64,000 nucleotides of DNA, from the NCBI GenBank assembly GCA_016285185.1, contig JAEEQG010000096.1:1-64000 (forward strand). Direction: 5' to 3'. Shown one piece after another: positions 33,120-45,851 of this stretch; positions within the stretch are counted from its first letter, which is position 1, and each line of letters begins with the position of its first letter. A program made the translations under genes and the position numbers. Under the pieces are notes generated by a model. The model searched no databases, had not been told where the DNA came from, and saw only the letters and a list, made by a program, of their open reading frames with translations. The DNA is from Spirochaetota bacterium. GTDB taxonomy: Bacteria; Spirochaetota; Spirochaetia; Treponematales; Treponemataceae.

Positions 33120-35231
33120 ATGGTACAGAGAGTTTCTTACAAAATCGGAAATGAAGAGTTGATTCTCGAAACAGGTCGTCTTGCAAAACAGGCAAACGGT
33201 GCTGTTTATGCACAATTTGCAGGATCAGCTGTTATTGCAACTGTCTGCGCGTCAGATTCTGCGCAGGAAGGACTTGATTATGTCCCTGTAACAGTTGACT
33301 ACAACGAAAAGTATTATGCCGCAGGAAAAATCCCCGGCGGTTTTATCAAAAGGGAAGGACGCCCGAAGGACAAGGAAATTCTTGTTTCTCGTCTTATTGA
33401 TCGTCCTATGCGTCCTCTTTTTGACATCTCATTCGGTCGCGAAATACAGATTATTCCAACCTGTATTTCTTCAGATCAGATTAACCCGCCGGATATTCTT
33501 GCAGTTATTGCTTCAAGTGCTGCTGTTACGATTTCAGACATTCCGTTTAACGGACCGGTTGCCGCAGTACGCGTAGGCTATGTTGACGGTGATTACGTTA
33601 TCAACCCGACTTATGAACAGATTGAAAAAGGCGAGCTTGAGATTGTCGTTGCTGGTACAGCAGACGGCTTTACAATGGTAGAAGGCGGCGCAAACGAAGT
33701 TTCGGAAGACCTTATGCTCGGTGCTCTCGAAAAGGCTCAGGAGTTTATTACTGCTATGTGTCATCTGCAGGATGAACTCAGAAAACTTGCGGGCAAGGAA
33801 AAACTTCCGCTTGCTCCTCTCACAGTTGATCTCCAGAACAAAGACGCAATCGAACAGGAAGCAATGCCTCTCCTTCAGAAGGCCTGCTACGAAGCAACCA
33901 AATTTGCAAGACACGATTCAATTGAAAAAGTAAAGGCACAAATTGCTGAAAAATATGCCGAACAGCTTGAAGATGAAATTCAGAAAAAGCTTTTCAATGC
34001 ATTGTTTGACGATATGCAGTACAAAATCCTGCGTGCCGGTATTCTCGAGCGCGGACAGCGTGTAGACGGCCGCGGTCTTGAAGATATCCGTCCGATTACA
34101 TGCGAAATAAACGTTCTTCCGCGCCCGCACGGTTCTGCAATTTTTACACGCGGCGAAACACAGTCTTTGGCTGTAGCAACTTTGGGAACAGCTTTGGATG
34201 AGCAGGTTTATGACGACATTGACGGTGAAAAACGCGAACACTTTATTCTTCACTACAACTTCCCGCCATACTCAGTAGGTGAGTGCGGACGCATCGGTAC
34301 TGGCCGCCGCGAAATTGGTCACGGAAACCTTGCACGACGTTCTCTTGAACCGATGGTTCCGAGCCGCGAGCAGTTCCCGTACACAATCCGCGTTGTTTCC
34401 GAAATTATGGAATCAAACGGTTCTTCTTCCATGGCATCTGTCTGTGGCGGTACACTCTGTATGCTGGCTGCCGGTGTTCCGATGAAAAAGCCTGTTGCTG
34501 GTATTGCAATGGGACTTATTACAGAACCGGAAGGCGATAATCCTTACGGCAAATATGCAATTCTTTCTGATATTCTTGGTGAAGAAGATCACCTCGGTGA
34601 TATGGACTTTAAGGTAGCCGGAACGGAAGACGGTATCACAGGTTTTCAGATGGATATCAAGATTGCAGGTGTTACAACTGAGATAATGAAAAAAGCCCTT
34701 GCCCAGGCAAAACGCGGAAGACTGCATATTCTCGGCATTATGAGCAAGACGATTGCAAAACCTGCTGACACAATAAGTGAATATGCTCCAAAAATCGAAA
34801 CAATGAAGATTGCCGTTGACAAAATCGGTGCATTAATTGGTCCTGGCGGAAAGACTGTAAAAGCAATTTCAGCACAGTATGCGGTTACAATCAATACCGA
34901 AGATGATGGAACTGTTACAATCTACGGTAAGAACGCCAAATCCACCGACGGTGCAAAAAAGGCAATCAAAGGTATAGTTGAAGACCCTGAAGTAGGTACA
35001 ATCTATAACGGAACCGTAAAGCGCATTATGGACTTTGGTGCATTTGTAGAGATTCTTCCTGGCAAGGAAGGGCTCTGCCACATTTCAAAGTTCAGCCGCA
35101 AAAAGATTGCCAAAGTAACCGATGTTGTTACCGAAGGACAGCAGATTCCTGTAAAACTGCTTGAAATTGACAAAATGGGCAGACTGAACCTTTCTTATAT
35201 TGATGCAATTGAGGCTCAAGAAAACAAATAG
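33120..35231 (+). CDS. pnp: Polyribonucleotide nucleotidyltransferase (PNPase)
   Basis: A protein of about 703 residues with two RNase PH domains (1-220 and about 310-540; SDILGEEDHLGDMDFKVAGT carries the catalytic region), a KH domain (IGALIGPGGKTVKAI, about 555-610) and an S1 domain (IMDFGAFVEILPGKEGLCHI, about 620-695). It degrades RNA 3'-5' using phosphate and takes part in the degradosome. I use the ATG at 33120, which has AAAGGA eight bases upstream. The downstream M16 gene starts three bases after the stop. Confidence 0.97.
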   Translation: MVQRVSYKIGNEELILETGRLAKQANGAVYAQFAGSAVIATVCASDSAQEGLDYVPVTVDYNEKYYAAGKIPGGFIKREGRPKDKEILVSRLIDRPMRPLFDISFGREIQIIPTCISSDQINPPDILAVIASSAAVTISDIPFNGPVAAVRVGYVDGDYVINPTYEQIEKGELEIVVAGTADGFTMVEGGANEVSEDLMLGALEKAQEFITAMCHLQDELRKLAGKEKLPLAPLTVDLQNKDAIEQEAMPLLQKACYEATKFARHDSIEKVKAQIAEKYAEQLEDEIQKKLFNALFDDMQYKILRAGILERGQRVDGRGLEDIRPITCEINVLPRPHGSAIFTRGETQSLAVATLGTALDEQVYDDIDGEKREHFILHYNFPPYSVGECGRIGTGRREIGHGNLARRSLEPMVPSREQFPYTIRVVSEIMESNGSSSMASVCGGTLCMLAAGVPMKKPVAGIAMGLITEPEGDNPYGKYAILSDILGEEDHLGDMDFKVAGTEDGITGFQMDIKIAGVTTEIMKKALAQAKRGRLHILGIMSKTIAKPADTISEYAPKIETMKIAVDKIGALIGPGGKTVKAISAQYAVTINTEDDGTVTIYGKNAKSTDGAKKAIKGIVEDPEVGTIYNGTVKRIMDFGAFVEILPGKEGLCHISKFSRKKIAKVTDVVTEGQQIPVKLLEIDKMGRLNLSYIDAIEAQENK

Positions 35232-35234
35232 GGA

Positions 35235-36485
35235 ATGTCAGTTCAGCAGAAGATTCTGTCAAATAATATTATTCTCGTAACTGAACCGATTGCAACAGTT
35301 AAAACCGTTGCAATCGGTTTTTGGTTTCCTGTGGGGTCTGTGAACGAATCTTACGGGGCAGTAATCCCTAATGCGGGAGCAACCCATTATGTCGAGCACA
35401 TGCTTTTTAAGGGAACGCAGACAAAGTCAGCATTTGATATAGCACGCTCATTTGACCAGATAGGTGGTTACATAAATGCGTTTACAGAGCGTGATACAAC
35501 CTGCCTTTATGCGATAGTCCCTGCACTCAAAATCACTTATGCGTTGAAAATCATGTGCGAGATGGTTACCGATTCCGTTTTTACTGCAGAAGAGCTGGAA
35601 AAAGAACGCAAGGTTATCGAAAGTGAGATTATTGCTTCGCATGATGATCCGGAGGAATCCGCATTTGACGCTGTGTATGCGGCGTTGTGGAAAGACCAGT
35701 CAATTTCACGGTCAATCAGTGCTTCGGAGCATGATGTAAAAAAACTTAAACGCGATGATATTCTGTATTGGTATAAAAAATATTTTCAGAATGGAAAACT
35801 TGTCGTAACAATATCAGGAAATGTTGATGTAAATGAGGTTGAACGGATTCTTTCAATGCAGCCTGTTCGTAATTCTGATGAGGCGGATTATAATGTTCCT
35901 GATGCTGTATGGTCTTCTGGACAGTCTCTGATAACTGCGCCGTTTCAGCAAAACCAGATTTTTGTGGCATATCCGCTTTTAATTCCATTTAAAGAAAAAA
36001 ATTGTACTTTTTGGACTTTGTTAAATGCCATAATAGGTGATACAATGAGTTCAAGACTGTTTCAGCGTATACGTGAGGATCAGGGCTATTGCTACAATGT
36101 ATACAGCTTTTTTTCGGTATATAAGAATGCGGGCCTTGTTTGTGCTTATGCGGCAGTAGAAAAAAACAACACCGAAAGGGTAATAGATGAATTGCACGAG
36201 GAACTCAAAAATCTTGTTACATATGGTGTTACTGAAAAAGAACTGCATGACGCAAAGGCACATGTTTGGGGTGAAGAAATAATCGCATCCGAAGACGTGG
36301 AATCCAGAATGAAAAGGCTTGCAAGGCTTTATTTTTCTGATTATTCGCTTTGTTCGCCTGAAGAATATATAGAAACAATACGTTCTGTAACGGTTGCCGA
36401 CTTGAATGAAGAACTGGTTCGTGTTATTGATGAAAAACAGGAAGCGCTTGTTGTATACGGGAGGAAATATGGAAAAAAACGATAG
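35235..36485 (+). CDS. M16 family zinc metallopeptidase
   Basis: A 416-residue peptidase. The inverted zinc motif [10 protein letters not shown] (HxxEH) is at about residues 51-60, with the distal glutamate in ERKVIESEI about 70 residues on. The C-terminal half is the second M16 domain ([20 protein letters not shown]). It resembles the PqqL/YmxG group often found after pnp; substrates are unknown. It is soluble with no signal peptide. The dut start lies inside its last 17 bases. Confidence 0.9.
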   Translation: MSVQQKILSNNIILVTEPIATVKTVAIGFWFPVGSVNESYGAVIPNAGATHYVEHMLFKGTQTKSAFDIARSFDQIGGYINAFTERDTTCLYAIVPALKITYALKIMCEMVTDSVFTAEELEKERKVIESEIIASHDDPEESAFDAVYAALWKDQSISRSISASEHDVKKLKRDDILYWYKKYFQNGKLVVTISGNVDVNEVERILSMQPVRNSDEADYNVPDAVWSSGQSLITAPFQQNQIFVAYPLLIPFKEKNCTFWTLLNAIIGDTMSSRLFQRIREDQGYCYNVYSFFSVYKNAGLVCAYAAVEKNNTERVIDELHEELKNLVTYGVTEKELHDAKAHVWGEEIIASEDVESRMKRLARLYFSDYSLCSPEEYIETIRSVTVADLNEELVRVIDEKQEALVVYGRKYGKKR

Positions 36486-36924
36486 CCGCAAAGTACAGGT
36501 TTTTTGTGTTACAAAAGACGGTGTTAAACTCCCGGTATACCAGACGGCAGGTTCTGCAGGAGCTGATGTCTGCGCACTTTTGGATAAGCCTTTGGAACTA
36601 AAGCCTCTTGAACGCTTTGCTGTACCGACCGGTTTGTTTTGTCAGATTCCTCAGGGGTATGAAATTCAGGTGCGTCCGCGATCCGGGCTTGCCTTAAAAA
36701 ACGGAATTACTTGTCTTAACACGCCTGGAACAATAGACAGCGATTATAGAGGCGAGATAAAAGTTATTCTCATAAACTTAAGTTCAGAGCCTTTTACCAT
36801 AAACAACGGCGACAGGATTGCACAATTGGTTGCAGCTCCGGTTACACAGGTGGATTTTGTTGTAACGGACGAACTTGATGAGACAAAGCGAGGAACAGGT
36901 GGCTTCGGTTCAACTGGAAAATAA
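36469..36924 (+). CDS. dut: dUTP diphosphatase
   Basis: A protein of about 151 residues with all five dUTPase motifs: [45 protein letters not shown] and the C-terminal arm [11 protein letters not shown]. It hydrolyses dUTP to dUMP and keeps uracil out of DNA. I chose the ATG at 36469 because GGGAGG precedes it; the open frame reaches further upstream inside the M16 gene. Both ends overlap neighbours. Confidence 0.95.
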   Translation: MEKNDSRKVQVFCVTKDGVKLPVYQTAGSAGADVCALLDKPLELKPLERFAVPTGLFCQIPQGYEIQVRPRSGLALKNGITCLNTPGTIDSDYRGEIKVILINLSSEPFTINNGDRIAQLVAAPVTQVDFVVTDELDETKRGTGGFGSTGK

Positions 36925-38037
36925 AAACAAAGTTCCTACAATAATTCTTTACCTCGTAAAAGATTTGCTTCTCTATTATGGAATAGCGTTTTTGTTCTTT
37001 TTTGTCGTTTTTTTTGTAAACCAGATTCTTCTCATGGTTCAGGACGTACTCAAGCAAAAAGTTCCGATTGTAGATGTTTTTAAACTGATTTTTTATTCGC
37101 TGCCTTTCGTTATTTCACAGTCAGCACCATTTGCAACACTGGTCGGTTTTTTGGTTTGCTTTGGTAGAATGATCAGTGATAATGAGATTCTAATTTTGCG
37201 GGCACTTGGCTTTTCTTACGCAAAGATATTGATGCCTGTTCTTGTTGTCGGAATTATAATCTCATGTCTTTCTTTTGTGGTTAATGATGTTCTTATGCCT
37301 AGAGGAACAATTGAATACAACCGGCTTTATCGGAAAATGCTTATCTCAAATCCGGGTGTTGTGCTTGAGTCTAACTCGGTAAAAAGACTTAAGAATTCGG
37401 TACTTGTAATAGGCAATGTTGAAGAAACGGATGTTTCTGACTTGTTGTATTTTGATATAGACAAATATGGAGCTGTGCGGATTATCACAGCTGAAGATTC
37501 TGTTGTATTGCAGCCTCCGGATCCAGCCATTCTAATGCAGATACAGATGAACAATGCTGTTATTTTTTTGCCGGAAAATTCCAGTGTAAATGATTTAGAC
37601 TATGTTATTACAGACTCCACCGTGCTTAATGTGCTTGCCGCCGACTTTAGCGAGTTTGCGCCAAATGGTGTAAATCCGCGAGAAATGACTGTCCTTGACC
37701 TTAAAAATTATTTAAAGAAATTGAGAGAAGACGGCAATAATTCTGCTGCTTACATTAATATCTTTGATGTAGAATATTACAGAAAGTATGCACTTCCGTT
37801 CAGTGCCGTGTTTTTTGCGCTGCTTGCCTTGCCGCTTGCGGTTGTATTTGGCAAGCATAATGGACAGACTGTTGGTTTTATAATCGGGGTCCTTATTTGC
37901 GTTGTCTACTGGGCATTACAGACGCTTGGTCAGATATTCGGACAAAAAAACGGTCTTAATGCATTCTGGGCTATGTGGATACCCGATATTGCACTGGGTG
38001 TTTTTTCTATTCCGTTTTATATAAGGATGCTTAGAAC

Positions 38038-38041
<4 letters not shown>
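36899..38041 (+). CDS. lptF: LptF-type permease of the LPS/lipid export system
   Basis: A YjgP/YjgQ family membrane protein of about 380 residues. It has three membrane helices near the N-terminus ([19 protein letters not shown] and following), a beta-jelly-roll periplasmic domain (about 135-260) and three C-terminal helices. With LptG and the LptB ATPase it extracts lipid from the inner membrane. GTG at 36899 has GAGG five bases before it and lies inside dut; ATG at 36878 is in frame but lacks a ribosome site. Treponemes such as T. pallidum lack classical LPS, so the cargo here is uncertain. Confidence 0.87.
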
Positions 38042-40266
<2,225 letters not shown>

Positions 40267-40267
<1 letters not shown>

Positions 40268-41652
40268 TGAAACAATGGATTTGTGTTTTTTTGATTTTTG
40301 CATGGGTTGCTGCCACTGTATTTTCTCAGGAAGTGGAAGAAAAAGAAAAGGAAGCTTCTCAGTTTGAACAGCGTCAGGAAAAAATAATGTTCGGACTTGA
40401 ACCTGAGATTATTGAACTCATTGACAAAGTTCTAGAAGAAGAAGATTTTGAATACGGTGATGACTTTTACGCACTCTTTAACAAGACTCGTTCAAATTCT
40501 GTCCGCGAGAAAATAATAGGTTATTTTGAAAAAACAAAAGACGACAGATTAAAGGATTTTGCCGCTGAGCTTTTGGAAGATCCCTTTGAAGAAAACAAAG
40601 AAATTGTGAATGCGATATTCAGTTATGTATCACAAGTTCCCGTTCCACAGGCGCTTGAGCCGCTTCGCGTTTTGCTTGAAAGCGAAGATGAAACATATCA
40701 GATTCAGACAATAAAAACACTTGGCAAGATTGGTAATTCGGAAGATTCAGAAAATCTCAGAAAGCTTTTAGACAAAGAAATTCAACCTGGTGTAAAACAG
40801 GCAGTTATAGATGCACTCGGCGATTTGGGAACGTCTGACAGCTGGGACAGCCTTTGTGAGATAGTGAATGATAAAGGTGAAGATACATACATGCGAATGC
40901 ATGCTGTGGAATCTTTGGGCAAAATTGATTCCGACAAGGCGGCCGGTATTCTTGTTTCGCTTTATGATGACAAAGATGCAAACTTCCGCGTTTCTGTAAT
41001 AAAAGGACTGGCGGCATCTTCCGACCCTGAGGCACAGTCTGTACTGATTGAAGCATTGCAGGATTCGTATTTTCGTGTACGACTTGAAGCACTGGAAGCA
41101 ATAAAAAACCAGAAGCTTTCTGCCGCTTCCAAGTCCTTGCTCTACAGGGCCAAAAATGATACGGAAAATGTTGTTAAATACAAGGCTTATGAAACACTTG
41201 CCGCTTTGGGCGAAAAAGAAGGTCTTGATTATCTTGTTTCGCTTGTGAAAAGTGACAAGCAGACTGAAACAACTCGTGGTAAAGCAGCAACAGCTCTTCT
41301 CAAGTATGCTTTTTCGGAAACTGTCTATCCGGTCATTAGCGCCGCAGAATCGACACTTAACGATGAAAAGCAAAAAAAAGTACGTTATGCTCTCGGCAAA
41401 GAATTTGCCAGGTACGAAAGTTCCTCTTTGGAAGATATCTGTCTAAAGTACCTTGAAAATTCTGATGTTGCTACAAAAGGTACAGGTTTGGATATTTACG
41501 CAAAGAATGCGTTTCCCGCATTAACGCAGAAGGTTGAAGAAATCGCCAAAAACGAGAAGGAAGGTGCAAACCAGAAAAAAGCCAAGTATATTCTTGAAAA
41601 ACTGGAACGTGCCGGCAGAATTGTCCGTATAAAAACGGCAGAACAAAATTGA
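40267..41652 (+). CDS. Exported HEAT-repeat protein
   Basis: A 461-residue protein with an N-terminal signal peptide (WICVFLIFAWVAATVFSQ) and then HEAT/PBS-lyase-type repeats, about 30 residues each (for example ALEPLRVLLESEDETYQIQT and MRMHAVESLGKIDSDKAAGI). Such solenoids are protein-binding scaffolds; no catalytic motif is visible. It should work in the periplasm. It starts at the last base of the tgt stop codon and ends the plus-strand block. Confidence 0.83.
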
Positions 41653-41742
41653 TGTAGAATTGGTTAAATAAAAACGGCCTTTTACTTGTAAAAATCAAAT
41701 TTTAGTTGTATCATTTATTGTATAGTAATATTGGAGGCATTA

Positions 41743-42225
41743 ATGGCAATTGGTGAATCGCAATTTCAGTTAGTAAGTTTTGAGCTCGGTGAAGAATTAT
41801 ATGGTGTAGATATTATGGACGTAAAAGAAATTGTAAAACTCCAATCTGTTCGTCCTATACCAAACGCACCTTATTATGTTGAAGGAATATTCAATCTCCG
41901 CAGCGAAATTATACCCGTAATCAATCTGCATAAACGTTTTCATCTTAAAGAAAAAGAAAAGACTGATGAATATGATGATTTTGAGGGCGGTTTTGTTATA
42001 CTTAATATAGACGGTTGTAAAATTGGTATTATAATCGATAAAATTGCCAGAGTCGTCAGTATAAAATCTGATGAAGTCAAACCACCGCCACAAATGCTTG
42101 CTGGTATTGGAACCGAATATATTCATGGTGTTGTAAGACAGGAAGCCGGTGGCTATCTAATTATTCTTGATATGAGAAGAGTTTTCAATCCAAAAGAACT
42201 GCAAAAACTGGCAGACATAAATTAG
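41743..42225 (+). CDS. cheW: CheW-type chemotaxis coupling protein
   Basis: A protein of about 160 residues with the CheW fold: FQLVSFELGEELYGVDIMDV, VEGIFNLRSEIIPVINLHKR and the C-terminal YLIILDMRRVFNPKELQ. CheW links receptors to CheA. No cheA, cheY or receptor gene is nearby, so it is an orphan copy. The ATG at 41743 follows GGAGG by five bases. An A/T-rich region of 90 bases before it may hold its promoter. Confidence 0.92.
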   Translation: MAIGESQFQLVSFELGEELYGVDIMDVKEIVKLQSVRPIPNAPYYVEGIFNLRSEIIPVINLHKRFHLKEKEKTDEYDDFEGGFVILNIDGCKIGIIIDKIARVVSIKSDEVKPPPQMLAGIGTEYIHGVVRQEAGGYLIILDMRRVFNPKELQKLADIN

Positions 42226-42226
42226 T

Positions 42227-43282
42227 ATGAAAATTCCCGTAACAAGTTCAACTATCCGCAGAAGAGAAATGGATGCTGTGCTTTCATGCATGGTCTCCGA
42301 AAAAATAGGACCGGGAGAACTGAATCTTCGTTTGCAGCAACAGGTAAAAGACTCTTTTGGAGCAGCCTGTTGCGCTGCTTTGCGAAGTCCTGCAATTGCG
42401 CTGGAATATGCATTGAAAGCATTGGAAATTCCGCAGAATTCAGGCGTAATGATATCGTCTCTTGCACCGGACTGGCAATATCCGGTAATAAAAAAAGCAA
42501 ATTATAATCCTATTGTTCTTGATGTTTCACAAGATACGGCACTTATAACACAAGAAGCTGTTGAAAACGGTATAAAACAAGGTGGACGTGTTATTCTTTT
42601 ACATGAAACATGCGGCATGCTGCCTGATTTTGAAATGTTGAACAGTTTTGGACTACCAGTAATAGAAGATGCCTCTCAGAGTGCAGGTGCGTATGTTATT
42701 TTGCATGATGAAGAAAAGGGAGACGAGCAAAAAAACGCAGGAACTTTTGGTGTTTTTTCGATTATTGGGCTTGAAGAACAGGATATACTCACAGCTGGTG
42801 GCGGTGCTGTCTTAATGACATCAGGAAAGCGTGAAGGAATTGTGCTTAAAAAATTGATTGATGAAGCCCCTGTCACTGATATTCTGCCCGATATTAACTG
42901 TGCTTTGGGACTTGTCCAGCTGAAGGAAAGAGAACGAAACGAACAAATACGCAACGACATGAAGACTATGTATAATCAAGCAGTAATGCAGGGCAAGCAT
43001 AAAACTTTTTCTACGTCAGCCGAAAACATTGTACCTGCGGTTTTTTCTTTTCCTGTTGTTCTTGTAGAAGGCTTAAAAGATGTTGTTTCTTATGCATCCC
43101 GAAAAGAAATAGAAGTTATTCCAGCTTTTCAAAATACAGTAATAGCAAAATATGGGGAAGAGATACCTTTATGTATCAACGCCAAATCACTGTTGCTCCG
43201 CTGTGTTTTGTTTCCGTTGTATCCGCGTCTGGGCATGACTCAGGCAGAAAAAATCGCAAAGGTTTTGAGGACTTTGCCTTGA
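42227..43282 (+). CDS. DegT/DnrJ/EryC1/StrS-like protein lacking the PLP lysine
   Basis: A 351-residue protein with the fold-type I sugar-aminotransferase plan: SEKIGPGELNLRLQQQVKDS at the N-terminus, VIEDASQSAGAYV (Asp that would contact the PLP ring nitrogen) and DINCALGLVQLKERERN. In real members the Schiff-base lysine follows in FSF...KNxxxGEGG; here the stretch reads FSIIGLEEQDILTAGGGAVL, with no lysine. It is therefore probably not an aminotransferase and may bind a nucleotide sugar or act as a regulator. It begins one base after the cheW stop codon. Confidence 0.78.
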   Translation: MKIPVTSSTIRRREMDAVLSCMVSEKIGPGELNLRLQQQVKDSFGAACCAALRSPAIALEYALKALEIPQNSGVMISSLAPDWQYPVIKKANYNPIVLDVSQDTALITQEAVENGIKQGGRVILLHETCGMLPDFEMLNSFGLPVIEDASQSAGAYVILHDEEKGDEQKNAGTFGVFSIIGLEEQDILTAGGGAVLMTSGKREGIVLKKLIDEAPVTDILPDINCALGLVQLKERERNEQIRNDMKTMYNQAVMQGKHKTFSTSAENIVPAVFSFPVVLVEGLKDVVSYASRKEIEVIPAFQNTVIAKYGEEIPLCINAKSLLLRCVLFPLYPRLGMTQAEKIAKVLRTLP

Positions 43283-43301
43283 CAACAGCCAAAGGTGTAT
43301 T

Positions 43302-44150
43302 GTGAAAAAGAAAAAAGTTGTTATTGTTACAAATACATATAAGAACGAATCTATTTTGCTTGGAAAACAGATAAAAGCTTTTCTTGAGCAAAAACAGATT
43401 GATTCGGATATTTTTGAATTTTCAAACAGTTCAACGGGTTGCTCTTTTTCAGAATACGATTTTGCAATTACTCTCGGCGGCGATGGTACTGTTCTTTTTG
43501 CAGCAAGAGGTTGTCTTGATTATGGAGTTCCGATTTTTCCCGTAAATCTTGGTAAATTCGGTTTTATCTCGGGAATTCAGAAAGAAGAATGGGAAAACTC
43601 TCTTTCACTTTTTCTTGCGGGAAAACTGCCTGTTACAGAGAGAACTATGCTTTCTGTTTCGGTTTGCTCAAAAGGCAAAACCACAGCAACATCAACAGCG
43701 CTTAATGATGTTATAATATCGGCAGATGCTTCGGCAAGGCTTGTTTCGCTTGAGATTGAATACAACCACATCCCGTTCGGGAGATATGAGGCTGACGGAG
43801 TGATAATCGCAACACCTACAGGCTCAACCGCATATTCTGCAGCGGCTGGTGGTCCGATTGTAGACCCTGAACTTGAATGCTTTATAGTAAACCCGATTTG
43901 TCCGTTTTCGCTTTCGAACCGTCCCGTTGTTTTACCTGCAACAGGTCCTCTTTTGATTAAAGTTCTGCCTTCAAGAGAAACACCTGTTTCACTTTCGGCT
44001 GACGGACAGGTATCATTTGCACTCGAAACGGATGATTTGATTACGATAACAAAAGCGGGAAAAAAAGTTTTGCTTGTGAACTGTACATCTGATATCTTTT
44101 ATGGAGCATTAAAATCCAAACTCCATTGGTCAGGAGGTCCTCATGCTTGA
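43302..44150 (+). CDS. nadK: NAD kinase
   Basis: A 282-residue NadK with the diphosphate motif LGGDGTVLFAARGCLDYG (GGDG) and the NAD site TPTGSTAYSAAAGGPIVDP. It phosphorylates NAD to NADP. The start is GTG at 43302 with AAAGGTG upstream, 19 bases after the DegT-like gene. Its end overlaps recN, whose ribosome site lies within nadK. Confidence 0.95.
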   Translation: MKKKKVVIVTNTYKNESILLGKQIKAFLEQKQIDSDIFEFSNSSTGCSFSEYDFAITLGGDGTVLFAARGCLDYGVPIFPVNLGKFGFISGIQKEEWENSLSLFLAGKLPVTERTMLSVSVCSKGKTTATSTALNDVIISADASARLVSLEIEYNHIPFGRYEADGVIIATPTGSTAYSAAAGGPIVDPELECFIVNPICPFSLSNRPVVLPATGPLLIKVLPSRETPVSLSADGQVSFALETDDLITITKAGKKVLLVNCTSDIFYGALKSKLHWSGGPHA

Positions 44151-45843
44151 AGATTTGACGATTAAAGATTTTGCTTTGATTAATTCTGTTCAGTTGGAAT
44201 TCACAAAGGGTTTTAATGTTTTAACTGGTGAAACAGGGGCTGGAAAATCAATTCTCATAGGTGCAATTTCATTTTTGCTTGGTGGAAAAGCTGATGTTAC
44301 ACAGATTCGCACAAATGCTGCAGAGGCGAGGGTTAGCGGAACTATTTTTTTGAAAAATGCTCCGCCGGCAGTTTTTGAATGGCTTTCGGAACATGGAGCT
44401 GAGCCCGAAAATGACAGGGTTCTTTTGCGTCGAATTATACGTGATACAGGCAAATCAAGCGCATGGATACAGGATGTGCCTGTTACAAAAACTGAGTTGA
44501 ATGATTTTACTTCGTATCTTGTTGATATTCACGGACAGCACGAACACCAGTCTCTGATGAGGGTGAGTGAACACAGAAAGTTTTTGGATTCATACGCCGG
44601 TATAACGGCTGAAGTTGCTGATTTTACCACTTTATTTACCAAACTTGTGGAAAAAAGACGTCTTTTGGACGAGATGAACAGTTCTGATTCCGCAAGAGCC
44701 GAAAAAATAGAGCTTTTGCATTTTGCACTTGATGAGATTGAAAAAGCAAAACTAAGCGAAAATGAAGAAGACGAACTCTCTGCCGAAGAAACACGGCTTA
44801 CACAGTACGAAAAGCTTTACGGCGATATTGAGTCTGTCTGCGATTTTTTTCAGGCGGCGGACGGCGGTCTTTTATCCGGTTTGAAAAAAATCCGCAACAC
44901 TTTTGAAAAATCTGTTACAATAGATTCATCTCTTGAAAAGTTTCAGAGCAGGCTTGAAAATGCCTATTATGAAATTGAGGATATAGCAGAAGAAATAAAG
45001 AACTACAAAAACATGCTTGTTTTTGATGCCGACCGTCTGGCTTTTGTTCAGGAACGTCTGGCTCTGATATACAAGCTAAAGCAAAAATATCTGCAATCTT
45101 CACAGGGAACAGTTGCTGATTTACTTGTCTATGCCGAGAACGCTGCAAAGCAGCTTGTTCAGCTTGAAAACTGGCAGGGTAACAGGGAAGAACTTGTAAG
45201 GGAAGTTTCAGAACTTGAAAAACAGGTTTATAATTCTGCAAAGACGTTGTCCGAAAAGCGTACAAAAGCTGCTTCCATTATGGCAGAAAAAATTGTTGAG
45301 GTACTGGCGCATCTTGGAATGAAAGGAACACAATTTGATGCTGGTTTGAAGCAGAAACCTCTTGAAGGCGGAGAACAAAAATGCGGTCCATACGGTTTTG
45401 ATGACATTGAGTTTATGATAAGTGCCAATCCTGGTTCACCATTGCAACCGCTTGCAAAGATTGCTTCAGGTGGTGAACTTTCTCGTGTTATGCTGGCATT
45501 CAAAACGATTCTTGCTGATTCGGACACAACACCTACTTTAATATTTGACGAGATAGACACAGGAATCGGCGGTGAGGTCGCTGTTTCGGTAGGCGAGCAT
45601 CTTCGCATGCTTTCTCAAAAACATCAAATATTGTGTATTTCGCACCTTGCCAATATTGCCGTTTGTGCCGATACTCATATAAAGATAGAAAAGTCTGTAA
45701 ACGGTCAAGAGACAACGACACAGGTGTTTGCAATTAACGGACAAAAAAGAATTGAAGAAATCGCCCGCATGTTAGCCGGTGATAGTGCAAGCGAAGCTTC
45801 TTTGGAGCACGCAAAAACACTGCTTGCAAAATATGGAGGATAG
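44143..45843 (+). CDS. recN: DNA repair protein RecN
   Basis: A 566-residue SMC-like protein. Walker A is GETGAGKSILIGA near residue 30, the central part is coiled coil (about 155-350), and the C-terminal ATPase lobe has KIASGGELSRVMLAFK (signature) and TLIFDEIDTGIGGEVA (Walker B). It acts in double-strand break repair and recombination. It overlaps nadK by 8 bases behind GGAGG, an order (nadK-recN) seen in many bacteria. Confidence 0.95.
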   Translation: MLEDLTIKDFALINSVQLEFTKGFNVLTGETGAGKSILIGAISFLLGGKADVTQIRTNAAEARVSGTIFLKNAPPAVFEWLSEHGAEPENDRVLLRRIIRDTGKSSAWIQDVPVTKTELNDFTSYLVDIHGQHEHQSLMRVSEHRKFLDSYAGITAEVADFTTLFTKLVEKRRLLDEMNSSDSARAEKIELLHFALDEIEKAKLSENEEDELSAEETRLTQYEKLYGDIESVCDFFQAADGGLLSGLKKIRNTFEKSVTIDSSLEKFQSRLENAYYEIEDIAEEIKNYKNMLVFDADRLAFVQERLALIYKLKQKYLQSSQGTVADLLVYAENAAKQLVQLENWQGNREELVREVSELEKQVYNSAKTLSEKRTKAASIMAEKIVEVLAHLGMKGTQFDAGLKQKPLEGGEQKCGPYGFDDIEFMISANPGSPLQPLAKIASGGELSRVMLAFKTILADSDTTPTLIFDEIDTGIGGEVAVSVGEHLRMLSQKHQILCISHLANIAVCADTHIKIEKSVNGQETTTQVFAINGQKRIEEIARMLAGDSASEASLEHAKTLLAKYGG

Positions 45844-45851
45844 TTCACTAT

